Positions 1 through 6,212 of a stretch of DNA of 10,014 nucleotides are shown here, in pieces. The notes beneath the pieces are model-generated. The model saw only the letters and a program-made list of their open reading frames with translations, was not told the DNA's origin and made no database searches. The position numbers were made by a program, and so were the translations under genes. Within the stretch, counting starts at the first letter, position 1, and each line of letters begins with the position of its first letter. This DNA is from Thermoleophilaceae bacterium (lineage in GTDB: Bacteria > Actinomycetota > Thermoleophilia > Solirubrobacterales > Thermoleophilaceae). Location: contig JACCSF010000294.1 in assembly GCA_013813135.1 (NCBI GenBank), positions 1 through 10,014 of the forward strand. Reading direction: 5' to 3'.

Positions 1-832
1 GGCCGTGCGCCACGGCGCCGGCCAGCTCCCACGGGGGCAGGCTGACACGGCGGCGCAGCACGTCGAAGTCGAGTCGCTCGGTGCGGTCGAGCACGGACAG
101 GTAAACGCTGCGCGCCATGCTCATCCCGCGCCGGACGCGCGGAGCCACGACGTCGGCGGCGCCCGCCCCCTGGCGGAACAGCTCACGGGCCCGCCCGACC
201 TCGACCTCGAGCAGCCGGCGGAAGCCGTCGGTCGGCTGGCGCCGCGCGATCTGCTCGACCGAGACCCCGTAGCGCTCCAGGTCCTCGCCCGGCAGATAGA
301 CGCGGTCGAGCTCCCAGTCCTCGCGCACATCGCGGATGAAGTTGGTCAGCTGGAATGCGAGCGCGAGGCTCGCGAATGACTCGTGCCGCTCGGGCGGCGC
401 CCCCAGCAGCACCGCCAGGATGCGACCGACCGCGCCGGCGCTGCCCTGCATGTAGCTCTGGAGCTCCTCCCAGGTGGCCATGCGCACCGGCGAGCAGTCG
501 ATCCTCATCGAGTCGAAGTACGAGGCGAGTCCGTCGAGCGGCAGCTCGTGCCGGCGGCCCGCGTCGACGAGCGCCGTGATCGCCGGGTCGCGCACGGGCT
601 CGCCGGCGAGTGCGTCGCGCAGGCGCTGCTCGTAGCGGTCGAGCTCGGCGCGCCGCAGAGCCGGGTCGGCGGCACGGCCGGGGCCGTCGACGATCTCGTC
701 GGCCTCGCGCACCAACGCGTAGAGCGCATGGACCGCGAGCCGGACGTCGGAGGGCAGGCGCCGAGTCGCCCAGTAGTAGGTCGGGTCGTGGCGCCGGTGG
801 AGGCGGCGGCAGTGCTCGTACGACGAGTGCAT
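1..832 (-). CDS. crtB: Phytoene/squalene synthase family protein, probably phytoene synthase (3' end missing)
   Basis: Reading the minus strand from an ATG at 832 gives an open frame of 277 codons that leaves the window without a stop. The protein has the two Asp-rich Mg-diphosphate motifs of head-to-head isoprenyl synthases: DEIVD at residues 45-49, inside ALYALVREADEIVD, and NFIRDVRED at 164-172, followed by LDRVYLP. The N-terminal HDPTYYWATRRLP resembles the HGxTYY..t..LP of actinobacterial CrtB. Such enzymes condense two geranylgeranyl diphosphates to phytoene for carotenoids; squalene-forming HpnC/HpnD are close relatives and cannot be excluded without neighbours off the left edge. The family is about 280-310 residues long, so only the last few are missing. 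An in-frame TAG lies four codons upstream, making this ATG the first possible start; no clear Shine-Dalgarno is seen. It is divergent from the gene at 904, with 71 bp between the starts. Confidence 0.85.
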   Translation of the reverse strand, partial: MHSSYEHCRRLHRRHDPTYYWATRRLPSDVRLAVHALYALVREADEIVDGPGRAADPALRRAELDRYEQRLRDALAGEPVRDPAITALVDAGRRHELPLDGLASYFDSMRIDCSPVRMATWEELQSYMQGSAGAVGRILAVLLGAPPERHESFASLALAFQLTNFIRDVREDWELDRVYLPGEDLERYGVSVEQIARRQPTDGFRRLLEVEVGRARELFRQGAGAADVVAPRVRRGMSMARSVYLSVLDRTERLDFDVLRRRVSLPPWELAGAVAHG

Positions 833-903
833 GGCGCACCACTACCACGTTGCGGTCCTTGGCGGGGGCAGGATCGCGCAGAGGAGGGGCGAATCCGCGC
901 CAT

Positions 904-2376
904 ATGCGCAACCGTGCTCTCTACGGCGCGCTGCGGGACTTCGCGCTCGAGTCCGCGGCGCTGCTCACCGATGACCTGCGCGCCGGAGCCGAGGTCGAGT
1001 TCGACGTGATCGATCAGGCGGGTCGGCGCGGCCCGGCCCTCTACCAGTACAAGCCGCGCACCCAGGCGTTCCTCGGCGAGCGCTGGGCGCGCCTGCGCAA
1101 GCTCGATACGCACGCCCGCGCGGCGACGGAGCTCGGCAGCGGCGCGGCGCTGTGGCTGCGCGTGAACGGCGGCGCCGCCAACTTGAGCGGCGAGCAGGCC
1201 GAGCCGGCCCTGCGCGCCATGCTCGAGCGCCTGTACGAGGACTCCACCAGCTTCGGCTTCCCCGAGGAGCGCTTCGAGCGCGTGTACCGCGAGGTGGAGG
1301 GAACCCTGTACCGCGATGCGGTGGCCGCTCGCGTCGTGGCGCCACTGCGTGGAGTGGCGATCGAGGCGCAGCGCATCGACCTCGGCGACGGCCTGTCGCT
1401 CGTGCGCGGGGAGACCGCCGACGCGCCCCCCGAGGCGGTCTGGCCCGAGAACGGCGATGGCGAGCCGGCGGTGCTGTGTGTCCTCGAGCGCGACGTGACC
1501 GCCGCGGACGGCATCACGGCGAGCGAGGCAGAGGAGCGCTTTGTCCGCGTGGTCAGCGCCCTGCGCCTGTGGGCGCCGGGGCGTATCGGTCTTGGAGCGC
1601 CCGGCTGGCGTCGCACCGACGAGGCGCCGTGGCAGCCCCTGCCGTTCGGCGGCGGGGCGGGCGCCCCCGCCGGTGACTGGTTGTTGCCGAGTGGGGAGGA
1701 GGCCGGCCTGCGCGAGTTCTTCGCGGCGATCGACAGGGCCGACCCGCCGCAGCACGTCGCATGGGCGCGGGCTCGCTTCGAGATGGGCTGCGAGCGCAGC
1801 TCGGATGCGGACGCTCTGTCGGACCTCCTGCTCGGCCTGCGGGCGCTGCTGGACGCGACCAGCGACGCCGGCGAGGCGGGCCTTGCGCTGCGGGTGGCGG
1901 CGCTGTGCGCCGAGGAGGGCCGCCGCCGGCTGGTGCAGCGCCGGGTGGAGTCGGCGATCGCACTGGAGCGCTTCGTGATGGGCGGGGGGCCGCGCAGGTG
2001 GCCGGACGGCGACTCGCCGGCCGAGCTGGTCGCCGAGGTGGAGGGGCACCTGCGCGCGCTGCTGCGCGACGTGCTCTGCGGCTACCTCGACAGCGACCTC
2101 AAGGGCGTGGCCGACGACATCCTGCTCGAGACGAACCCCGAGCCGTTCATGGAGATCGAGGCACGTGATCTGCGGGTGCAGGCGGCGCCGGCGCCCGAGC
2201 CGGCGCCCCCGGAGCCCGAGGTTGAGCCCGAGCCGGAACCGAAGTCCGAGGCCAACGCCAGCAACGAGGACACGGCCGAGATCGAGGCGGTGGCCGTCCA
2301 GCCGGAGCTGGAGGGCGTCACCCAGTCCGCCGACTGGGGCTTCGAGGACCCGGAGGACTACTCGGCCCCCGTCTAG
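904..2376 (+). CDS. Conserved-looking protein of unknown function with acidic proline-rich C-terminal tail
   Basis: 490 residues; I do not recognise a family. Residues 1 to about 420 look globular, mixed alpha/beta and rich in Ala, Arg, Glu and Leu, with no signal peptide, transmembrane segment or nucleotide-binding motif. From about residue 427 the composition changes to alternating Pro and Glu, then an acidic segment ending in DWGFEDPEDYSAPV, probably disordered. The open frame continues upstream to 610, but that part is an Arg-rich translation of the antisense of crtB; protein-like sequence (MRNRALYGALRDFALES) begins at the ATG at 904. A GGAGGGG lies at 883-889, further from the ATG than usual, and no in-frame start lies closer to it. 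The gene faces bagB and ends at a strong hairpin. The cytoplasmic location is inferred; the function is unknown. Confidence 0.75.
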   Translation: MRNRALYGALRDFALESAALLTDDLRAGAEVEFDVIDQAGRRGPALYQYKPRTQAFLGERWARLRKLDTHARAATELGSGAALWLRVNGGAANLSGEQAEPALRAMLERLYEDSTSFGFPEERFERVYREVEGTLYRDAVAARVVAPLRGVAIEAQRIDLGDGLSLVRGETADAPPEAVWPENGDGEPAVLCVLERDVTAADGITASEAEERFVRVVSALRLWAPGRIGLGAPGWRRTDEAPWQPLPFGGGAGAPAGDWLLPSGEEAGLREFFAAIDRADPPQHVAWARARFEMGCERSSDADALSDLLLGLRALLDATSDAGEAGLALRVAALCAEEGRRRLVQRRVESAIALERFVMGGGPRRWPDGDSPAELVAEVEGHLRALLRDVLCGYLDSDLKGVADDILLETNPEPFMEIEARDLRVQAAPAPEPAPPEPEVEPEPEPKSEANASNEDTAEIEAVAVQPELEGVTQSADWGFEDPEDYSAPV

Positions 2377-2382
2377 CTCGAC

Positions 2383-2427
2383 TGTGGGCCGAGTTCCCCG
2401 GCTTATTGACGGGAAAGTCGGCCCACA
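2383..2427. terminator. Large hairpin between convergent genes, probable bidirectional terminator
   Basis: TGTGGGCCGA at 2383-2392 is exactly complementary to TCGGCCCACA at 2418-2427. Inside it TTCCC (2394-2398) pairs with GGGAA (2411-2415), leaving a loop of 12 nt. It sits in the 55-bp gap between the stop of the unknown protein (2376) and the stop of bagB (2432), where either strand would fold the same way. There is no run of T after it on either strand, as is common for terminators in GC-rich actinobacteria. Confidence 0.75.
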
Positions 2428-2431
2428 CGCC

Positions 2432-3493
2432 TCAGTCGAACAGGAACTCGTCCATCCGCCGCAGGCCGTCGAGGTCGTGCACGTCGTCCGGGAGGTGGGG
2501 CACCTCGATCAGCGGCGTGCGCCCGAGCCGGCGGCGCAGCAGGTCCAGGTTCGCCTGGTCGCGCTCCGCCAGGCGGCGCGTCCCCTCATAGCTGTCGTAC
2601 ACCTTCGCGGCGAGCTCTCCGCCGAGCAGATCCTCGAGCTCGCGCCGCTTCGCGGGGCCGCCACCGCGCTGCACGCGGTTCGCGATCACGCCGGCGAACG
2701 GCAGACCCGAGTCCTTCAGGCGGCGGTGAAAGTAGATCCCCTCATCGACCGCCTCGCGCCGTGGCGAGGTGACCAGCACGAAGGCCGTGCTGCGCTGGCC
2801 GAGCAACTCGTTCACGCGCAGGGCGCGCTCGCGGAAGCCCTCCGTCATGTCGCCGAAGGAGCGGAAGAACTCGCCGAGGTCCTGCAGGAGGTCGATGCCG
2901 GTGGCTCGCTTCATCACCGAGAACGCCATGTTCGTTCCGCGGCCGAGCACCTTCAGCCCGAAGAGCCCCGGCGCCATCAGCAGCTGGAGCGAGCGCGAGT
3001 CGATGAACTCGGAGAGCTTCCGGGGCGCGTCCAGGAAGTCGAGCGCGTTGCGGGTGGGCGGCGTGTCGAGCACGAGCAGGTCGTAGTGGCCCTCCTGGCT
3101 CAGCTCGTAGAGCTTCTCCATCGCCATGTACTCCTGCGAGCCGGCCAGCGCGTTGGACAGCTCCTGGTAGATGCGGTTGGACAGCACCGCATCGCGCGTG
3201 CGCTCGTCCGGCGCGTGCCACTCGATCAGCTCGTCGAAGGTGCGCTTGGCGTCGAGCATCATGGCCCAGAGCTCGCCGTCCACGCCGGCGTCGACGCGGC
3301 GCTCCTCGTTGCCCAGCTCCCGCAGTCCCAGCGCGTTCGCCAACCGGCGCGCTGGGTCGATCGTCAGCACCGCCACCTTTTTTCCGCGCGCCGCCATGCC
3401 GAGCGCTATCGCCGCCGAGGCGGTGGTCTTGCCCACCCCGCCGGAGCCGGCGCAGATGCAGACCTGCTTGCGCTCCAGCCAGTCCTCGATCAC
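2432..3493 (-). CDS. bagB: Get3/ArsA-like ATPase, B subunit (Rv3680/BagB-like)
   Basis: 353 residues in the SIMIBI-class ArsA/Get3 ATPase family. The P-loop is GSGGVGKT (residues 16-23), switch I LTIDPARRLANALG carries the catalytic-type Asp46, and Walker B/switch II is DTPPTRNALDFLDAP from Asp143. The stretches GELWAMMLDAKRTFDELI and SQEYMAMEKL match M. tuberculosis Rv3680 (BagB) as I remember it. The signature Lys of the deviant Walker A (GKGGxGK) is Ser17 here; Rv3680 has Ala. Rv3679-Rv3680 form a Get3-like heterodimer; a role in tail-anchored protein insertion is not established. The GTG start at 3493 overlaps the TGA of bagA (GTGA), with GGAGGAGG four bases upstream, so translation is coupled. 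Homologues normally lie beside the A subunit, as here. No arsenic-resistance genes are nearby, arguing against an arsenite pump. Confidence 0.9.
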   Translation of the reverse strand: MIEDWLERKQVCICAGSGGVGKTTASAAIALGMAARGKKVAVLTIDPARRLANALGLRELGNEERRVDAGVDGELWAMMLDAKRTFDELIEWHAPDERTRDAVLSNRIYQELSNALAGSQEYMAMEKLYELSQEGHYDLLVLDTPPTRNALDFLDAPRKLSEFIDSRSLQLLMAPGLFGLKVLGRGTNMAFSVMKRATGIDLLQDLGEFFRSFGDMTEGFRERALRVNELLGQRSTAFVLVTSPRREAVDEGIYFHRRLKDSGLPFAGVIANRVQRGGGPAKRRELEDLLGGELAAKVYDSYEGTRRLAERDQANLDLLRRRLGRTPLIEVPHLPDDVHDLDGLRRMDEFLFD

Positions 3494-4398
3494 TGCGCCT
3501 CCTCCAGCCGGTCCGACAGCAGCTCGAGCTCCCGCCGCAGCGGCTCGGGCTCGAACAGGTACGGCAAGGTTGTCACCGGCGCGCGGATTTCCGCCCGCAG
3601 GCGCGCGAGCTGCTCCTGCTGTCCACGGGTGCGCTGCTCCCCTATGAGCGCGGCGGCCACCGCGGCCCCGGTGCCGGCCTCGCGCAGGCGCTTCACCTCG
3701 CCCGCGTCGAAGCGCTCGGGCAGCACCGCGTTGGCCACCACCTGGTCGATCTCGAGCCCCAGGTCCTCGCCGAGCCGGCGCTCGAGGTCCACGGTCTCGT
3801 TCACGGGCATCTCCTCCGGGAGCGCCACGCAAACGACGCCGGTCGCGGACCGGTCGCGCAGGAACGCGTCGATCGACCCCGCCTGCCGGGCGATCGGCCC
3901 AACGCGGGCGATGTTGGCGTAGGTGCGCGGAGCGCGCAGCAGCGCCAGCGCGTGGCCGGTCGCCGGGGCGTCCATGATCACGGTGTCGAACGCCGACCCG
4001 CCCGTGCGGCGCTTGGCCTGCGCCAGGTCCCAGACCTTGCCCATCGTCACCAGCTCGGTGACGCCCGGGGCGGCCGCGGTCAGGTACCCGAACAGCCGGC
4101 TGTGCCCGAGCAGGCCGGCGAGTGCGCCGGACTTGAGCTGGTGGCGCAGCCACTCGTGCATCGCACGCTCGGGCTGAATCGACACGGAGAACAACCCAGG
4201 CGCCAGCTCGGCCTCACGGTTGCCCACGTCGTGCACGCCGAACAGCCCGGCGAGCCGCTCCTGCTGGGCGACCTCGCAGACCACGGTCCGCCTGCCGCGC
4301 CGCGCGGCCACGAGGCCGAGGGCGGCCGCGACGGTGGTCTTGCCGACCCCGCCCTTGCCCGTCACCACGACGAGCCGCCTGTCCAGAAGCGCGGACAT
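3490..4398 (-). CDS. bagA: Get3/ArsA-like ATPase, A subunit (Rv3679/BagA-like)
   Basis: 302 residues from an ATG at 4398. The deviant Walker A GKGGVGKT (14-21) has the signature Lys15. Switch II is DAPATGH (143-149), and YLTAAAPGVTELVTMGKVWDLAQ corresponds to the APGLRDVLLTGKI region of M. tuberculosis Rv3679. In place of the switch I DPA motif it reads VVCEVAQQERLAGLF, so the catalytic-type Asp is missing (Glu42-Val-Ala instead), as in Rv3679 from memory. It probably forms a heterodimer with BagB, encoded by the overlapping next gene, and provides its Lys in trans. The protein is cytoplasmic with no signal or membrane segment. The open frame extends upstream to 4686, but that part is the antisense of the SIS gene; MSALLDRRLVVVTGKGG is a natural start. 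Its start lies 25 bp from the divergent SIS gene, and no Shine-Dalgarno is visible. Confidence 0.9.
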   Translation of the reverse strand: MSALLDRRLVVVTGKGGVGKTTVAAALGLVAARRGRRTVVCEVAQQERLAGLFGVHDVGNREAELAPGLFSVSIQPERAMHEWLRHQLKSGALAGLLGHSRLFGYLTAAAPGVTELVTMGKVWDLAQAKRRTGGSAFDTVIMDAPATGHALALLRAPRTYANIARVGPIARQAGSIDAFLRDRSATGVVCVALPEEMPVNETVDLERRLGEDLGLEIDQVVANAVLPERFDAGEVKRLREAGTGAAVAAALIGEQRTRGQQEQLARLRAEIRAPVTTLPYLFEPEPLRRELELLSDRLEEAQ

Positions 4399-4405
4399 CC
4401 AGCGG

Positions 4406-4415
4406 ACGCTAGCGT
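4406..4415. promoter_or_regulatory. Palindrome ACGCTAGCGT holding divergent -10-like hexamers
   Basis: A perfect 10-bp palindrome lies in the 25-bp gap between the bagA ATG (4398, minus) and the SIS TTG (4424, plus). It contains TAGCGT on each strand, fitting the actinobacterial -10 pattern TAnnnT. The hexamers end 8 nt before the plus start and 7 nt before the minus start, the distance expected for leaderless transcripts beginning at or next to the start codon. Neither start has a Shine-Dalgarno. No good -35 is seen on either side. It could equally be an operator. Confidence 0.4.
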
Positions 4416-4423
4416 GACCGCCC

Positions 4424-5422
4424 TTGACCGAGCTCGAACGCGCCATCCATGCCCAGCCCGCCGAGCTGCGCCGCCTCGCGTCGCTCGACGTGCCGGCCGC
4501 CGCGAAGCGGCTGGCCGCGGGCGAGCGCGTCTGGCTGGTGGGGACTGGAACCAGCTGGCACGCGGCGGAGCTCGGCGCCGCCATGTTCGCCCGGGCCGGC
4601 GTCGACGCTCGCTTCGCCTCGTCCAACGAGTTCGCTTGCCGTTCGCCGCTGCGGGCGGGCGACGGCGTGATCGTGCTCTCCCACACGGGCGAGACCGCCT
4701 ACGCGCGGGCGGCGCGTAGGCGCGCGCTGGACATCGGCGCCGAGACCGTCTCGATCACCGCCTCGGGGGTCGGCTGGCCCGAGGCGATCGAGACCGGCGA
4801 GCGCGAGCGCTCCGAGACATACACCCGCAGCTACACCTCCGCCCTGGCCGTGCTGGCGCTGATCGCGGGCGTGCTCGGCGCCGAGGGCCTCGGGCCCGCG
4901 GCGGTGGTGGCGGCGGCCGATGCGACGGAGGCCGCGCTGGAGTCGCCCGACGACTTCTCGGAGCCGCCGGGGCTGATCGTGCTCGCAGGCCTCGGGGCGG
5001 GGATGGTCACCGCCCGCGAGGGAGCGCTCAAGCTGCGCGAGGCCGCCCGCCTGCCCGCCGAGGGTTACGACGCCGAGTACCTCTTGCACGGCAACGCGGT
5101 GCCGCTGGGCGAGCAGGACGCGCTGATCGTCGTCGGCCGCGACGCGGACGGCTTCCTCCCGCGCCTCGCGGACGCCGGCCGGGCCGCCGGCCTATCCGTG
5201 ACCGAGCTGGACCAGGCCGAGCCGGCCGACGACCTGATGGCTCAGATCCCGCTCACGGCGCGCCTGCAGGTGCTGGCGCTGCGCCGCGCCGAGGCCGGCG
5301 GGCACGACCCGGACAAGGTCATCACGGGCCCCTGGGCCGACGAGACGCTGTGGGCGACCGGCGCCACATGGCGCCTCCTTCGGAAGGAATCCCCTTCCCG
5401 CGTGCGAATACGCCCTTCGTAA
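4424..5422 (+). CDS. SIS-domain protein resembling the isomerase half of GlmS (no glutaminase domain)
   Basis: 332 residues with two SIS (sugar isomerase) domains. The first has GTGTSWHAAE (40-49), ASSNEFA and SHTGET (86-91). The second has EGALKLRE (199-206) and LLHGN with His222. The spacing Glu199-Lys203-Glu206-His222 equals that of E. coli GlmS Glu481-Lys485-Glu488-His504, so the phosphosugar-isomerising residues appear kept. The GlmS N-terminal glutaminase domain and the C-terminal tail carrying the catalytic Lys603 are absent; the tail here reads TGPWADETLW and then a basic end. It probably acts on an amino-sugar or ketosamine phosphate as isomerase or deaminase (AgaS/FrlB-like). An in-frame TGA at 4415 leaves TTG at 4424 as the first start, and TELERAIHAQPAELRRL fits the N-termini of such proteins. 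It lies 22 bp upstream of parA and is probably cotranscribed with it. Confidence 0.85.
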   Translation: MTELERAIHAQPAELRRLASLDVPAAAKRLAAGERVWLVGTGTSWHAAELGAAMFARAGVDARFASSNEFACRSPLRAGDGVIVLSHTGETAYARAARRRALDIGAETVSITASGVGWPEAIETGERERSETYTRSYTSALAVLALIAGVLGAEGLGPAAVVAAADATEAALESPDDFSEPPGLIVLAGLGAGMVTAREGALKLREAARLPAEGYDAEYLLHGNAVPLGEQDALIVVGRDADGFLPRLADAGRAAGLSVTELDQAEPADDLMAQIPLTARLQVLALRRAEAGGHDPDKVITGPWADETLWATGATWRLLRKESPSRVRIRPS

Positions 5423-5445
5423 TGGGACTACCTCGGAGGCACGCG
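5360..5445 (+). promoter_or_regulatory. Cluster of hairpins across the end of the SIS gene and the parA ribosome binding site
   Basis: GGCGCC-ACAT-GGCGCC (5360-5375) is a perfect 6-bp hairpin. Next, TCCTT-CGG-AAGGA (5376-5388) and GGAAGG-AATCC-CCTTCC (5382-5398) share bases and exclude each other. CGCGTGC (5399-5405) is complementary to GCACGCG (5439-5445), whose pairing would cover the edge of the parA Shine-Dalgarno and the first base of its GTG. The layout could be an RNA switch controlling parA, but short hairpins are common in GC-rich DNA and much of this is coding. Confidence 0.25.
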
Positions 5446-5448
5446 TGA
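5422..5448 (+). CDS. Eight-codon mini-ORF bridging the SIS stop and parA start
   Basis: The SIS stop TAA overlaps an ATG (TAATG at 5420-5424). That ATG opens a frame of eight codons (MGLPRRHA) ending in a TGA at 5446-5448, which overlaps the parA GTG at 5445. It includes CTA and AGG, both rare in such a GC-rich genome. It has no Shine-Dalgarno of its own, so it could only be read by ribosomes that finish the SIS gene. It might relay translation to parA, or be coincidence. Confidence 0.25.
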   Translation: MGLPRRHA

Positions 5449-6212
5449 CGCCCACGGCCAAGGTCATAGCGTTCACCAACCAGAAGGGCGGCGTCGCCAA
5501 GACGACCACCACGCTCAACCTTGCGGCGGCGTTCGTCGAGCGGGATCACCGCGTCCTCTGCATCGATCTCGACCCCCAGGGCAACCTCACGATGAGCCAG
5601 GGGATCGATCCCGACACGCTCGAGATGTCGATGTACGACGTCCTGGTGCACCAGGTCTCGATCCGCGAGGTGATCCGCAAGCGCGAGGTGGACGTGGCGT
5701 GCGCCTCGATCGACCTGGCCGGAGCCGAGATCGCCATGTCCACGATGATCGGCCGCGAGCGCTCGCTGAAGAAGGCGCTGACGCCGATTCTCGAGGACTA
5801 CGACTACATGTTCATCGACACGCCGCCGAGCCTCGGGCTGCTCACGATCAACGCCCTGACGGCCGCCCAGAAGGTGATCGTCCCCGTGCAGTGCGAATAT
5901 CTGTCGATGCGTGGGCTGATTCAGCTCCAGAACACGCTGTCCATGGTTCGCGAAGAGCTCAACCCGGAGATTGAGATAGAGGGCATCCTGCCGACGCTCG
6001 TGGACAACCGCACCGTGCATGCGAAGGAGGCGATCGAGATCCTGGAGGAGAACTTCGGGGATCGCGTCTTCGCTTCGCGCATCAACAAGACAGTCCGCTT
6101 TGCCGAGGCCCCCGTGAAGGGGATGTCCGTGCTCAAGTACGACCCCGACGGCAAGGCGGCGTACGCCTACCGGCAACTGGCGGAGGAGGTCCTGGCGAAT
6201 GGCAAGCGGTAA
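5445..6212 (+). CDS. parA: ParA/Soj-family ATPase (Rv3213c-like)
   Basis: 255 residues. The deviant Walker A is NQKGGVAKTTT: signature Lys14, P-loop Lys19, and Ala18 where most ParAs have Gly. M. tuberculosis Rv3213c, as I remember it, shares that Ala and the stretch DLAGAE. Switch I is DLDPQGN with the catalytic-type Asp43; Walker B is FIDTPPSLGLL with Asp125; then IVPVQCEYLSMRG and the C-terminal NKTVRFAEAPVKG typical of ParA. Such ATPases cycle between an ATP-bound, DNA-associated dimer and a monomer to place DNA or other cargo. The protein ends at NGKR with no MinD-like amphipathic membrane helix. No parB is adjacent; ftsZ follows instead, overlapping by 14 bp, which suggests a division-positioning role like MipZ (inference). 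The GTG start has GGAGG five bases upstream. Confidence 0.93.
   Translation: MTPTAKVIAFTNQKGGVAKTTTTLNLAAAFVERDHRVLCIDLDPQGNLTMSQGIDPDTLEMSMYDVLVHQVSIREVIRKREVDVACASIDLAGAEIAMSTMIGRERSLKKALTPILEDYDYMFIDTPPSLGLLTINALTAAQKVIVPVQCEYLSMRGLIQLQNTLSMVREELNPEIEIEGILPTLVDNRTVHAKEAIEILEENFGDRVFASRINKTVRFAEAPVKGMSVLKYDPDGKAAYAYRQLAEEVLANGKR
6182..6190 (+). promoter_or_regulatory. Near-perfect Shine-Dalgarno for ftsZ inside parA
   Basis: GGAGGAGGT lies at 6182-6190, eight bases before the ATG at 6199 and inside the last codons of parA. It is the strongest ribosome binding site in the window. It decides the start at 6199 rather than the next in-frame ATG at 6223, and ties ftsZ translation to parA. Confidence 0.7.

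Noticed and set aside
610..903. Upstream in-frame extension of the 490-residue protein
   Set aside because: It is Arg-rich antisense of crtB; protein-like sequence only begins at the ATG at 904.
505..2049. A 514-codon open frame on the minus strand opposite crtB and the unknown protein
   Set aside because: Arg/Ala/Pro-rich translation without motifs, mirroring codon bias of the real genes; typical of GC-rich DNA.
2165..3922. A 585-codon open frame on the plus strand across bagB and part of bagA
   Set aside because: Spans the terminator and two well-supported opposite-strand genes; composition is shadow-like.
2432..4398. Arsenite efflux ATPase ArsA
   Set aside because: No arsB, arsC, arsR or arsD nearby and sequence details match the actinobacterial Get3-like pair instead.
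5445..6212. Chromosome partition locus (parABS)
   Set aside because: No parB follows and no parS-like 16-bp palindrome was noticed; ftsZ is the direct neighbour.
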